This document shows, one piece after another, positions 45,544 to 54,525 of a stretch of 64,000 nt of DNA. Both the position numbers and the translations under genes were made by a program. Origin of the DNA: JBJHDF01 sp050486405. GTDB taxonomy: Bacteria > Pseudomonadota > Gammaproteobacteria > Pseudomonadales > Cellvibrionaceae. A model generated the notes under the pieces. The model did not search any database. It saw only the letters and a program-made list of their open reading frames with translations, and was not told the origin of the DNA. The stretch is from contig JBJHDF010000002.1 of the NCBI GenBank assembly GCA_050486405.1, positions 124,001-188,000 on the forward strand, in the 5' to 3' direction. Each line of letters opens with the position of its first letter. The stretch's first letter is position 1.

Positions 45544-46743
45544 ATGAGTGAGAATTTGCCTGAACTGGTGCTCAAGTCCCAGTGCGAACGGCGTTTGAAA
45601 CGCGGTCACCTCTGGATTTACAGCAACGAGGTGGACGTGCAGCGCACACCACTGAAGTCGTTTGCCCCGGGCCAGCAGGTGCGGGTGCTGGCGCACAACG
45701 GTCGCGGGCTGGGGGTGGCCCAGGTCAATCCCAACACCCTGATCTGCGGCCGTCTGGTCAGCCGCGATGACAGTCGCCCGCTGGACCGGGCGCTGTTGGT
45801 GCAGCGTCTGCAACAGGCGTTGGCGCTGCGGCAGCAACTGTTCAGCGAACCCTGTTACCGGTTGGTCTACGGTGATTCGGATCTCTTGCCGGGCTTGGTG
45901 GTGGACCGCTTTGGCGATTGCCTGGTGGTGCAGACGGCCACGGCGGGCATGGAGTTGCTGCGCGAGGATATAGTCGCTGCACTGGAGCAGGTGGTGAAGC
46001 CGTCGGGCATTCTGCTGAGCAACGAGCACAGCGCGCGGCAACTGGAATCCCTGCCGGCCTACACCGAGGTGGCGTTTGGCGCTGTGCCCGAGTCGGTGGA
46101 ACTGGTGGAGAACGATACCCGCTTTCTGGCGCCGCTGCGCACCGGCCAGAAAACCGGCTGGTTCTACGATCATCGCGTCAATCGTGCCACGGCGCAACGC
46201 CTGGCGGCGGGCAAGCGGGTGCTGGATGTGTTTTCCTACATTGGCGGCTGGGGTGTGCAGATGGCCAAAGCCGGCGCGCGCGAGGTGGTCTGTGTGGATT
46301 CCTCGGCGGTGGCGCTGGATGCGGTGGCGGTGAATGCCGGTTTGAATGGCGTGGCGGACAGGGTGAGTGGCCTGCACGGCAAGGCGGTGGATGTGCTCAA
46401 GGCGCTGGTGGCACAGCAGGAGCAGTTTGATCTGGTGGTGCTGGATCCACCGGCGTTCATCAAAAAGCGCAAGGATCAGAAGGCGGGCGAGGCGGCCTAC
46501 CGTCATATCAACGAATTGGCCATGCGTCTGCTGGGCCGGGACGGCCTGCTGGTGTCGGCGTCCTGCTCCATGCATCTGGAGCAGGATACGCTGGTGGACA
46601 TATTGCGCGGCGCCGGCCGTCACCTGGAGCGGCATGTGCAGATCATCGGCCAGGGCGGCCAGGGCCCGGACCACCCGGTACATCCGGCTATTCCCGAAAC
46701 AGAATACCTGAAGGCATTGTTCGCCCGTGTTTTTTTGGTGTAG
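45544..46743 (+). CDS. rlmI: 23S rRNA (cytosine-1962-C5)-methyltransferase RlmI
   Basis: 399 residues from the ATG at 45544 (E. coli RlmI 396). N-terminal PUA domain (RRLKRGHLWIYSNEV, QQVRVLAHNGRGLGVAQVNP), then the RlmI/RlmK-type Rossmann methyltransferase: VLDVFSYIGGWGVQMAKAG (SAM site), VCVDSSAVALDAV, and LVVLDPPAFIKKRKD. It makes m5C1962 in 23S rRNA. A region of repeats follows its stop. Confidence 0.93.
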   Translation: MSENLPELVLKSQCERRLKRGHLWIYSNEVDVQRTPLKSFAPGQQVRVLAHNGRGLGVAQVNPNTLICGRLVSRDDSRPLDRALLVQRLQQALALRQQLFSEPCYRLVYGDSDLLPGLVVDRFGDCLVVQTATAGMELLREDIVAALEQVVKPSGILLSNEHSARQLESLPAYTEVAFGAVPESVELVENDTRFLAPLRTGQKTGWFYDHRVNRATAQRLAAGKRVLDVFSYIGGWGVQMAKAGAREVVCVDSSAVALDAVAVNAGLNGVADRVSGLHGKAVDVLKALVAQQEQFDLVVLDPPAFIKKRKDQKAGEAAYRHINELAMRLLGRDGLLVSASCSMHLEQDTLVDILRGAGRHLERHVQIIGQGGQGPDHPVHPAIPETEYLKALFARVFLV

Positions 46744-46788
46744 CGGTTAAATAGATCGTCCTGGTTTGTGCCACTAAGCTGGTCGGCC

Positions 46789-46935
46789 AGTGAGGTCGGT
46801 AGCGCCTTTGGCAAACGCGGTGAATACATCCGTGTAGCTCCCGCGTGTCATCCCTCGGCAACTGCTCCTGCGTTGCCCTACCTCCTGCATCCATGCAGTC
46901 GTGACGCGAGGGTTGCCAAAGACGCTCCCAACCTC
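46789..46935. repeat. Interspersed palindromic element, copy 2
   Basis: Outer arms AGCGCCTTTGGCAA (46801-46814) and TTGCCAAAGACGCT (46913-46926) pair with one mismatch and are each flanked by a GAGGTyGG box. The inner part contains TGCATCCATGCA and CCGCG-CACGGATGTA-type hairpins. The segment 46866-46901 is the inverse complement (one mismatch) of 47039-47074 in copy 3. On the minus strand the core GGAGCTACACGGATGTATT parallels the GAGCCCCCAGGGATGGGTT core of copies 1 and 3. Confidence 0.75.
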
Positions 46936-47001
46936 CCTGTCCTCGGTGCCAATTGAAACCCTGGCGCTCTGTTCTATTGGGTTCGAAGTGACGCTGTTGA
47001 A

Positions 47002-47153
47002 GGAGGTTGGGGTAGTGCTTCCGGGACCGTACACCGCACGACTGCATGGATGCAGGAGGTAGGGCGACGCAGGATGCCAAAGCCGAGGGAAGCGGTGTGC
47101 GAGCCCCCAGGGATGGGTTCACGGCGAGTCCCGGAAGCACTGCGCCAACCTCC
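47002..47153. repeat. Interspersed palindromic element, copy 3
   Basis: Arms of 26 bp (three mismatches) at 47002-47027 and 47128-47153, built on AGTGCTTCCGGGAC and its complement plus an outer GGAGGTTGG. Inside: CCGTACACCGCA, a TGCATGGATGCA hairpin, and the core GAGCCCCCAGGGATGGGTT followed by ACGGCG, all shared with copy 1 at 13297-13390. Compared with copy 1 it carries about 46 extra bases in the central hairpin. Confidence 0.82.
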
Positions 47154-47252
47154 GCCGATGGCACCCAGGGTGATAGAAACGACAAGCCGCTATCAAAGGA
47201 CCCGAACAAAGCAGCTAAATATTTATTTGTCGCCCTTGCAATACTGGCGTAA

Positions 47253-48338
47253 TCAAATCTGTTCGATCAATTGCCGCAGTAGGGTTTCGATATCATTGTC
47301 TTCTTCCGTGGGGTCATCTGTCGGCGAGTCATCCGTTGACTCGTCGTCCGGGAGTTCTGCCGGCAACTCCGCAGGTGACAGTGCCGCCAGCAACGCTGTC
47401 AGCGTGTCCTGCCAGTCCGACGGCTCCAGCCACTGGGCAAGCGCCGGATCGCCGTGGACGAGCAATTGCTCCATGCCTGCCAGCGCCGCCGCCATGGCAG
47501 CCTGTTCCGGGCGTTCTTCGTACAACTCCGTCAACATCTTGCGCGTGGCGGAGTGCAACAGTTGCAGCCGGCTCTCTCCGGGCAGACTCAGGTAGGGCAG
47601 TTTCAGCGGCCCTTCGTCATACTGCCATTGGTGGTAGAGAGTCCGCAGGTCTTCCTGCAGCAGTTGGCTGACCAGTCGCAGCAGTTCCCGCCGGCGGTTG
47701 TTGGGCATATCGGCAACCGAAAGCCCCCGCTCATCCGGCTCCTCCTGAATCCGGTAGGCGTCGCTGCGTTGACCATCTTCTCCCGTGAGCAGAAATTCCA
47801 GCGCGTAAAAACCGAGAATGACATCGTCATCGTCGGTGAGGCCGTGCTGTTGGCGCAGAGCGTCGACGCTGATGGCAACGGTGGTGTCCATGACCACGCC
47901 GCTGTAGGGGTAGTCGTTGAGGGCGTCGATATAGCCGGGCATCAGCACCGGTGCGCCTATATTGAAATTGTGCTGCTCAAGATCGCCAAACAGCCCAGGG
48001 CTGCTGCTGCCCAGGGTGCGCAGCAGCGCGCTGTATTGCCACAGGCGCTGACATTGCGCCCATTGCGCTTGTGCCGTTTCCAGCATGCTCTCGTCCGGGG
48101 ACTCGAGAAAAGTCTCGATACGCTGGTGCAGTTCTGTCGCGCAACTGCCGGCATCCGCCAGCCAGCGCTCACCTTGCAGCCAGGCTTCCCGGGTGGCGGT
48201 GGCGAGCGCCGGGTCCGTCTCGGGCAGAGCGACTGGGTAATCCGGCGGTGGTGCTGTTTCCGGAGAGTGGGAGTCACACGCAACAAGCCCTATCGGGACC
48301 GTCAATGAGATCAGCAGTGCCGTCAGCGGCAGGCGCAT
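47253..48338 (-). CDS. Imelysin-like (peptidase M75 family) lipoprotein with altered signature
   Basis: 361 residues. Signal peptide with lipobox LVAC (Cys21). The helical imelysin fold is suggested by FNIGAPVLMPGYIDALNDYPYSG, GVVMDTTVAISVD and, above all, the box GFYALEFLLTG at 176-186, which corresponds to GxHxxE of imelysins (usually GIHAIEFLLWG); here the His is Tyr178 and the Glu is kept (E181). Imelysin-like lipoproteins are iron-regulated and proposed to bind iron at the cell surface; loss of the His may alter that. The C-terminus is an acidic tail (TDDSPTDDPTEEDND). It starts 6 nt after the HAD gene stop and is probably co-transcribed. Confidence 0.75.
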   Translation of the reverse strand: MRLPLTALLISLTVPIGLVACDSHSPETAPPPDYPVALPETDPALATATREAWLQGERWLADAGSCATELHQRIETFLESPDESMLETAQAQWAQCQRLWQYSALLRTLGSSSPGLFGDLEQHNFNIGAPVLMPGYIDALNDYPYSGVVMDTTVAISVDALRQQHGLTDDDDVILGFYALEFLLTGEDGQRSDAYRIQEEPDERGLSVADMPNNRRRELLRLVSQLLQEDLRTLYHQWQYDEGPLKLPYLSLPGESRLQLLHSATRKMLTELYEERPEQAAMAAALAGMEQLLVHGDPALAQWLEPSDWQDTLTALLAALSPAELPAELPDDESTDDSPTDDPTEEDNDIETLLRQLIEQI

Positions 48339-48344
48339 GGGGGG

Positions 48345-49019
48345 TCACTCCCTGAGACTGATAATGGGCCAGCTTCGTTGCCGGGCGGTTTCCGCCAGGC
48401 GCGGGTCCGGATCCACGGCCACCGGGTGGCTTACCTGTTCCAGGAGAGGTAGATCGTTGGCTGAGTCGCTGTAAAAATAGCTGCCTTCCAGCGGGTGGGA
48501 ATGCTGCTCCAGCCACTCCCGCAACCGGATGACCTTGCCTTCCTGAAAGCAGGGGGTACCCAGAATAGCACCGGTAAAGCGGCCGTTCACCTGTTCCGGC
48601 TCGGTGGCGAGAAGTGCGTCAACTCCCAGCGCCTCGGCGATGGGTCGGGTGATGAAACTGTTGGTGGCGGTGATGATCAGCAGCAGGTGGCCGCGTCGGC
48701 GGTGATCGTCCAGTAGTTGCGCTGCCTTGTCCAGCATCAGCGGCTGGATATGGCTGGTCATGAACTCGCGGTGCAGTTCCCGCAGGCGTTCGGGTTCGTG
48801 GCGGGTCAGGGGCCGCAGGGCAAAGGCCAGAAATTCGTGGATGTCCAGGGTGCCGTCCTGGTAGGCGCGGTAGAAGCGGTCGTTCATGTGCCGATATTCC
48901 ACCGCATCCACCAGCTGCTTGGCGATGAGAAACTCCCCCCAGGCGTGGTCGCTGTCGCCGGCGAGCAGGGTGTTGTCCAGGTCAAAAATTGCCAGTGTTT
49001 TGGGTTCGGTCAGCTGCAT
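48345..49019 (-). CDS. HAD-superfamily (SerB-like subfamily IB) hydrolase
   Basis: 224 residues. HAD motif I FDLDNTLL (catalytic D13, D15), motif II LLLIITATNSFI (Thr in ITATN), motif III/IV YSDSANDLPLL. Subfamily IB cap as in phosphoserine-phosphatase-like proteins. In Pseudomonas a gene of this kind lies next to rppH in the same divergent arrangement. Substrate not assigned; likely a small phosphomonoester. Confidence 0.9.
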   Translation of the reverse strand: MQLTEPKTLAIFDLDNTLLAGDSDHAWGEFLIAKQLVDAVEYRHMNDRFYRAYQDGTLDIHEFLAFALRPLTRHEPERLRELHREFMTSHIQPLMLDKAAQLLDDHRRRGHLLLIITATNSFITRPIAEALGVDALLATEPEQVNGRFTGAILGTPCFQEGKVIRLREWLEQHSHPLEGSYFYSDSANDLPLLEQVSHPVAVDPDPRLAETARQRSWPIISLRE

Positions 49020-49192
49020 GGGTTGTCCAGATAGCCAGGTCTTTGGGGCACGGGGCCTTGGCGGGCGTGCAGAGGATACTCCCAGGTCGGTCGTTTCTCA
49101 ACCGTTGGGGGTGGCCGGGTCGATTGCTGCCGGCGGCGGGTTTATGGAACAATAGCCGGCCACTTCCAGTATTTACAAGGACTTACCTTGCC

Positions 49193-49711
49193 GTGATCGA
49201 TGACGACGGTTTCCGCCCCAATGTGGGTATTGTCTTGACCAATGACCAGGGCCAATTGCTTTGGGCTCGTCGCGTTGGCGGCCAGGATGCCTGGCAGTTT
49301 CCCCAGGGCGGCATCAACAGCGGCGAATCCCCCGAGCAGGCCCTGTACCGCGAATTGCACGAGGAAATCGGTTTGGAGCCGGGCGATGTCGAGCTGCTGG
49401 ACTGTACCAGCGGCTGGCTGCGCTACCGGCTGCCCAGCCGTCTGGTACGGCACAATTCCCAGCCCCTGTGCGTGGGGCAAAAGCAAAAATGGTATCTGCT
49501 GAGGCTGCGCGCCGAGGACCGCAAGGTCAGCCTGAACAACGGTGCTCGGGCGGAGTTTGACCAGTGGCGCTGGGTCAGTTACTGGTATCCCCTGGGCAAG
49601 GTGGTGGCGTTCAAGCGCGACGTCTACCGCCGGGCGCTGAAAGAACTCTCCGGCAGACACTGCCAGTTGGAAGCTGCGGCCCGGCGCGCCGACGAGGGCC
49701 CGGTATGCTGA
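49193..49711 (+). CDS. rppH: RNA pyrophosphohydrolase
   Basis: 172 residues from a GTG at 49193; the family N-terminus (IDDDGFRPNVGIVLTNDQGQ) sets this start although the frame is open earlier. Nudix box GGINSGESPEQALYRELHEE followed by IGL; the RppH-typical end is WRWVSYWYPLGKVVAFKRDV. It removes pyrophosphate from the 5' end of mRNA to trigger RNase E decay. It overlaps ptsP by 7 nt; the order rppH-ptsP-lgt-thyA is shared with E. coli. Confidence 0.96.
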   Translation: MIDDDGFRPNVGIVLTNDQGQLLWARRVGGQDAWQFPQGGINSGESPEQALYRELHEEIGLEPGDVELLDCTSGWLRYRLPSRLVRHNSQPLCVGQKQKWYLLRLRAEDRKVSLNNGARAEFDQWRWVSYWYPLGKVVAFKRDVYRRALKELSGRHCQLEAAARRADEGPVC

Positions 49712-51975
49712 ACTCCCTGCGCAGCATCGTCCAGGAGGTCAACTCCGCGCGGGATCTCAACGCCGCTCTGGCCATCATTGTCACCCGGGTGCGCAACGCC
49801 ATGCACACCCAGGTGTGTTCCGTGTACCTGCGCGACCCCGTACAGGGCGACTATGTGCTAATGGCCACCGAGGGGTTGAATGCGGATGCGGTGGGCCGGG
49901 TGCGTCTGCGGCCGGACGAGGGTCTGGTGGGCCGCGTGGCGGTGCGCGAGGAACCGCTGAACCTGGAACTGGCGGAGAGCCACCCGAACTACCAATATTT
50001 TCCGGAAACCGGCGAGGAGCGCTACAGCTCTTTTCTCGGTGTGCCGATCATTCATCACCGGCAGGTACTGGGCGTACTGGTGGTACAGCAGGCGGAAAGG
50101 CGCCGTTTTGACGAGGGCGACGAAGCCTTTCTGGTAACCATGTCCGCGCAGTTGGCCGGAGTCATTGCCCACGCCGAGGCCACCGGTTCCATGGTGGCCA
50201 TTGGTGAAAAGGCCACCCAGGCCAAGTTTGTCGGCGTCTCCGGAGCGCCGGGCATCGCCATGGGCGAGGCCGTGGTGATCACGCCCCCCGCTGACCTGCG
50301 CTCGGTGATATTTCGGCCCTGCGAAGATGTGGACAAGGAGCTGGAGTTTTTCAACCACTGCCTGGCGGCGGTGCGCGAGGACATCAAGATCCTGGGGCAG
50401 GCGCTCAAGGCACGGCTCAACCGCGAGGAGCAGGCGCTGTTCGATGCCTACCTGGCCATGCTGGACGACGCCTCCCTGGGGGCCGAAGTGACCCAGCGCA
50501 TTCGCGCCGGTGCCTGCGCTCCCTACGCCTGGGCCGAGGTGATCCTCGAGCATGAGAAAACCTTTACCAGCATGGAAGACGCCTATCTGCGCGAGCGGGC
50601 CACGGATCTGCGGGATCTGGGGCGGCGGGTACTGGCCTATCTGCAGGAGTCCAATCAGAAATGCCGGATCTACCCGGACAAAACCGTGCTGATCGGTGAG
50701 GAACTCACCGCCTCCATGCTGGGGGAGATCCCCCGGGAAAAGCTGGTCGGGCTGGTCTCGGTACTCGGCTCAGGCAACTCTCACGTGGCCATTCTCGCCC
50801 GGGCCATGGACATCCCCACGGTGATGGGTGCCGTGGATCTGCCCTTTACCCAGATGGATGGCCGGCCGGTGATCGTCGACGGTTACAAGGGCATGGTCTA
50901 CAGCGACCCCGGTGCCCAGTTGCGCAAGCATTACCGCGCCATCATTGAAGAGGAGCAGCAACTGGTCAAGGGCCTGGAGGCGCTGCGCGATCTGCCCTGC
51001 GAGACCCTGGACAAGTACCGTCTGTCGCTGTGGGTAAATACCGGCCTGATGACCGATGTGGTGCGCTCCCTGGAGCGCGGCGCCGAAGGCGTGGGGCTCT
51101 ACCGCACCGAGGTGCCCTTTCTGCTGCGCGACCGCTTTCCCAGTGAAGAGGAGCAGCGAGCCATCTACCGCGAGCAGTTACAGGCTTTTGCGCCGCACCC
51201 GGTGACCATGCGCACCCTCGACATCGGCGGCGACAAGGCGCTGCCGTACTTTCCCATTGAAGAGGCCAACCCCTTTCTCGGCTGGCGCGGTATCCGTGTC
51301 ACCCTGGATCACCCGGAGATTTTTCTCGCCCAGATCCGGGCCATGATGAAGGCCAGTGAAGGGCTGAATAACCTGCGCATCATGCTGCCCATGATCGCCA
51401 GTGTGCCGGAGCTGGAAGAGGCCAAGGCGCTGATCTACCGCGCCCACCGCGAATTGCTGGAGGAGGGACACCAGGTGGAACTGCCCCCCATCGGCGTGAT
51501 GATTGAGGTGCCGGCGGCGGTCTACCAGGCCCGGGAGATGTCGGCTCGGGTGGACTTTCTCTCAGTGGGCAGCAACGACCTCACCCAATATCTGTTGGCG
51601 GTGGATCGCAACAACGCCCGGGTGGCGGATCTCTACCAGGCCTTCCACCCGGCGGTGCTGCGGGCGCTGCAACAGGTGGTCAACGACGGCCACAGCCAGG
51701 GCATCAGCGTGGGGATTTGCGGCGAACTGGCCGGCGACCCCGGCGCTGCCATTCTGTTGATGGCCATGGGCTACGATGTGTTGTCCATGAACGCCACCAA
51801 CCTGCCCAAAGTGAAGGCGGTGATACGCAACATCACTCTGGAGCAGGCCGAGAGCCTGCTTGCCGAAGTGATGGTGATGCCGGATGCTGAGCAGATTCGC
51901 CGTCGGGTGGAACAGATGCTGCGCGACGCCGGTGCCACCCGCCTTATCCGTCCCGCCAGTGAGAGCCTGTCCTAA
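49705..51975 (+). CDS. ptsP: Enzyme I of the nitrogen phosphotransferase system (EI-Ntr)
   Basis: 756 residues. N-terminal GAF domain (about 1-165, VSARDLNAAL-like start; LGVPIIHHRQVLGVLVVQ), then PEP-utilising enzyme I: swivelling domain with the phosphorylated His360 in SGNSHVAILARAMDIP, and the PEP-binding barrel (GLYRTEVPFLLRDRFPSEEEQ; MRTLDIGGDKALPYF; SVGSNDLTQYLLAVDRNN). It passes phosphate from PEP to NPr in the regulatory Ntr-PTS. Start at 49705 in a 7-nt overlap with rppH. Confidence 0.96.
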   Translation: MLNSLRSIVQEVNSARDLNAALAIIVTRVRNAMHTQVCSVYLRDPVQGDYVLMATEGLNADAVGRVRLRPDEGLVGRVAVREEPLNLELAESHPNYQYFPETGEERYSSFLGVPIIHHRQVLGVLVVQQAERRRFDEGDEAFLVTMSAQLAGVIAHAEATGSMVAIGEKATQAKFVGVSGAPGIAMGEAVVITPPADLRSVIFRPCEDVDKELEFFNHCLAAVREDIKILGQALKARLNREEQALFDAYLAMLDDASLGAEVTQRIRAGACAPYAWAEVILEHEKTFTSMEDAYLRERATDLRDLGRRVLAYLQESNQKCRIYPDKTVLIGEELTASMLGEIPREKLVGLVSVLGSGNSHVAILARAMDIPTVMGAVDLPFTQMDGRPVIVDGYKGMVYSDPGAQLRKHYRAIIEEEQQLVKGLEALRDLPCETLDKYRLSLWVNTGLMTDVVRSLERGAEGVGLYRTEVPFLLRDRFPSEEEQRAIYREQLQAFAPHPVTMRTLDIGGDKALPYFPIEEANPFLGWRGIRVTLDHPEIFLAQIRAMMKASEGLNNLRIMLPMIASVPELEEAKALIYRAHRELLEEGHQVELPPIGVMIEVPAAVYQAREMSARVDFLSVGSNDLTQYLLAVDRNNARVADLYQAFHPAVLRALQQVVNDGHSQGISVGICGELAGDPGAAILLMAMGYDVLSMNATNLPKVKAVIRNITLEQAESLLAEVMVMPDAEQIRRRVEQMLRDAGATRLIRPASESLS

Positions 51976-52050
51976 ACGATAAAGATGGTATGATTGCCGC
52001 GCTTTTAAACTCCAATTCTCAAGCCACTTCCTGACCAGGTTCACTAGACC

Positions 52051-52860
52051 ATGCTGGTACACCCCGAAATAGACCCCGTCGCCATTCAGATAGGCCCCCT
52101 GGCTGTGCACTGGTACGGTCTCATGTATCTGTTCGGGTTTGCCACCGCCTGGCTGCTGGCCATGCACCGGGCCGGCAAGCCCTCCTGCCTGGTGCAGCGC
52201 AAGCAGGTGGAAAATCTGGTCACCTACGGTGCCTTTGGTGTCATTATCGGCGCCCGGGTGGGCTATGTGCTGTTCTACAACTTCAGTTACTGGATGAGCG
52301 ATCCGCTCTATATGTTCCGGGTCTGGGAAGGCGGCATGTCCTTCCACGGTGGCCTGCTGGGGGTGACCCTGGCCATGTTGATCTACGCCCAGCGCGCCCG
52401 GATATCCTTTGTGCGGCTGATGGACTTTGTCGCGCCCTTCATACCGCCCGGTCTGGGTTTTGGCCGGCTGGGCAATTTCATTTCCCAGGAACTGTGGGGA
52501 CGGCCCACCGACGTTTCATGGGGCATGGTCTTCCCCCGTGACCCCGAAGGGTTGGCACGGCACCCGTCGCAGCTTTATCAAGCGGTACTGGAGGGGCTGG
52601 TGCTCTTTGTGGTGCTCTACTGGTTTTCGCGCAAGCCGCGGCCCACCGGCGCGGTTTGCGGTATGTTTCTGCTGCTCTACGGCCTGTTCCGCAGTTTTGT
52701 GGAGTTCTTCCGGGAGCCGGACGCCCACATCCAGTTTGATTTCTTCGGCTGGGTTACCCGGGGTCAGTTGCTGTCGCTGCCCATGATTCTGTTGGGCGCC
52801 GGGCTTATCACCTGGGGCTACTGGCGCGAGCGCAATCGCGTGCCGGGAGCCCAGTCGTGA
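52051..52860 (+). CDS. lgt: Prolipoprotein diacylglyceryl transferase
   Basis: 269 residues, about seven membrane helices. Signature GRLGNFISQELWGRPT with the conserved Arg and Glu, and the N-terminal HWYGLMYLFGFATAWLL. It adds diacylglycerol to the lipobox Cys of prolipoproteins such as the lipoproteins in this window. It overlaps thyA by 4 nt. Confidence 0.97.
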   Translation: MLVHPEIDPVAIQIGPLAVHWYGLMYLFGFATAWLLAMHRAGKPSCLVQRKQVENLVTYGAFGVIIGARVGYVLFYNFSYWMSDPLYMFRVWEGGMSFHGGLLGVTLAMLIYAQRARISFVRLMDFVAPFIPPGLGFGRLGNFISQELWGRPTDVSWGMVFPRDPEGLARHPSQLYQAVLEGLVLFVVLYWFSRKPRPTGAVCGMFLLLYGLFRSFVEFFREPDAHIQFDFFGWVTRGQLLSLPMILLGAGLITWGYWRERNRVPGAQS

Positions 52861-53696
52861 AGCAGTACCTGGACCTGATGCGCGACGTGGTGGACAACGG
52901 CGTCGATCGCGGCGACCGCACCGGCACCGGCACCCGCTCGGTATTCGGGCGCCAACTGCGTTTCGATCTGCGCCGGGGCTTTCCGCTGGTCACCACCAAA
53001 CAGGTGCATCTGAAGAGTGTGATCGTCGAACTGCTCTGGTTTCTGCAGGGGCGCACCGACGTCGCCTGGCTGCAGGAGCGCGGTTGCCGCATCTGGAACG
53101 AGTGGGCCACGATCGAGGGCGAACTGGGGCCGGTGTACGGCAAGCAGTGGCGCAGTTGGGCCTGCCCCGACGGGCGCACCATCGACCAGATCAGCGAGTT
53201 GTTGACGCAGATCCGCAATCGGCCCCAGTCCCGGCGCCTGATTGTCTCCGCCTGGAATCCTGCGGATCTGCCGGACGAGTCCCGCAGCCCCCAGGAGAAC
53301 GCCGCCGCCGGGCGCATGGCCCTGGCTGCCTGCCACACCCTGTTTCAGTTCTATGTCTGCGAGGGGCGTCTGTCCTGCCAGTTGTACCAGCGCAGTGCCG
53401 ATCTGTTTCTCGGTGTACCTTTCAATATCGCCAGCTACGCCCTGCTGACCCATATGATCGCCCAGCAGTGCGATCTGCAGGTGGGCGATTTCGTACACAC
53501 CTTTGGCGATGTCCACCTGTACCACAACCACCTGACCGACGAGATCGTTTTCGAGCAACTGCGCCGCGAGCCCGCGCCCCTGCCGCAGTTGGAAATCCGG
53601 CGCCGACCGCCGAGCCTGTTCGACTACGAGCCCGATGATTTCCGTTTTGTCGGCTACAACCCCCAGCCGCGCATTGTCGCGCCTATTGCGGTCTAG
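52857..53696 (+). CDS. thyA: Thymidylate synthase
   Basis: 279 residues from a GTG start in the GTGA overlap with lgt. Catalytic Cys159 in LAACHTLFQFYV (commonly LAPCH, here Ala precedes Cys), the phosphate-binding RRLIVSAWNPADL, and RSADLFLGVPFNIASYALL. It converts dUMP to dTMP using methylene-THF, producing dihydrofolate for FolA, encoded next. A loop of about 14 residues (DESRSPQENAAAGR) lies ahead of the Cys, compared with the 264-residue E. coli enzyme; similar loops occur in other gammaproteobacteria. Confidence 0.96.
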   Translation: MKQYLDLMRDVVDNGVDRGDRTGTGTRSVFGRQLRFDLRRGFPLVTTKQVHLKSVIVELLWFLQGRTDVAWLQERGCRIWNEWATIEGELGPVYGKQWRSWACPDGRTIDQISELLTQIRNRPQSRRLIVSAWNPADLPDESRSPQENAAAGRMALAACHTLFQFYVCEGRLSCQLYQRSADLFLGVPFNIASYALLTHMIAQQCDLQVGDFVHTFGDVHLYHNHLTDEIVFEQLRREPAPLPQLEIRRRPPSLFDYEPDDFRFVGYNPQPRIVAPIAV

Positions 53697-53701
53697 CCCC
53701 G

Positions 53702-54196
53702 GTGGATATCGCCCTGATCGTGGCGGTGGCGCGCAACGGCGTCATAGGCGCCGATAACACGCTGCCCTGGCGCCTGCCGGAAGACCTGCGCTACTTCAAG
53801 GAAAGGACGCTGGGCAAGCCGGTGGTCATGGGCCGCAAGACCTGGGAATCCATCGGTCGACCCCTGCCGGGGCGCGCCAATATCGTCATCAGTCGCCGGC
53901 GGAACTGGCACCCCCATCCCGACGTCCAAGTGGCTGCCAGTTTGCCCGAGGCTTTGCGGTTGGCGGCTGAGGTGATGCCCGCCGCGACCGAAATCATGGT
54001 AATGGGCGGTGCTGATATCTATCGCCAGGCACTGCCCCTGGCGCGGCGTGTCTACCTGACCGAAGTGGATTTGGAGGTCGATGGCGACGCGGTGTTTCCA
54101 CCGCTGGATGTGGAGCGTTGGCGCCGTGTTTCCTGTGTGGAGGGACTGGCCTCGGCCGCCTTGGGGCATCGCTTTATGGTGTATGAGTTGATTTGA
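53702..54196 (+). CDS. folA: Dihydrofolate reductase
   Basis: 164 residues from a GTG start 5 nt after thyA. DHFR landmarks: IVAVARNGVIGADNTLPWRLPEDL (catalytic acid in the PED segment), VVMGRKTWESIGRPLPGR, VMGGADIYRQALPLA and YLTEVDLEVDGD. Reduces DHF to THF with NADPH; functions with ThyA and the GcvT product methylene-THF. Confidence 0.97.
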   Translation: MDIALIVAVARNGVIGADNTLPWRLPEDLRYFKERTLGKPVVMGRKTWESIGRPLPGRANIVISRRRNWHPHPDVQVAASLPEALRLAAEVMPAATEIMVMGGADIYRQALPLARRVYLTEVDLEVDGDAVFPPLDVERWRRVSCVEGLASAALGHRFMVYELI

Positions 54197-54525
54197 GCCC
54201 GGAATGGCGCTTCTTCCCGAAAACAACCTCCTTATAATCAGGGGTTATTAAAAGCTCCCGTCTTCTGCGTCATACTTGTATACAAAAAGACTATATGTTA
54301 CCAAAATGGGGTTTCAAATCGTAAATGTGTTACCAGGATGTTACCTTTTTTCACGCATTGACTGTGCTTTGGATAAACCATTGAATGTCGACTAAGCCTC
54401 TTATTACAATGCTGCGTTCTTATGCGGCCTCACCCGAGGCAAACTTTGGATACGCGTCTGTGGCAGCTATCGCCCTGTCGCATACTTAATTATTTGTTTG
54501 CAAGCACACCCGAGTTGGGGGAAAT
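54197..54525. promoter_or_regulatory. Regulatory region upstream of TonB cluster 2
   Basis: 329 bp without a gene, AT-richer than its surroundings. Contains a perfect 10-bp palindrome TTGTATACAA at 54276-54285, three TGTTACC direct repeats at 54296, 54328 and 54339, and a weak promoter candidate TTGACT-17-TTGAAT about 54359-54387. The rest appears to be a long 5' leader ahead of the DUF3450 gene. The operon below is likely controlled by factors that bind these repeats; no regulator can be named. Confidence 0.55.

Larger units (their letters stand above)
46744..47252. other. Repeat-rich intergenic region between rlmI and the imelysin-like gene
   Basis: 509 bp with no supportable gene. It holds two divergent copies of the palindromic element family in inverted orientation (46789-46935 and 47002-47153) and a short unique stretch at 46936-47001. 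Small open frames here only translate the repeats and share no family similarity. Confidence 0.8.

Noticed and set aside
46768..47252. Small open frames in the rlmI-imelysin spacer
   Set aside because: They translate the palindromic repeats, occur on both strands and have no ribosome sites; repeats explain them.
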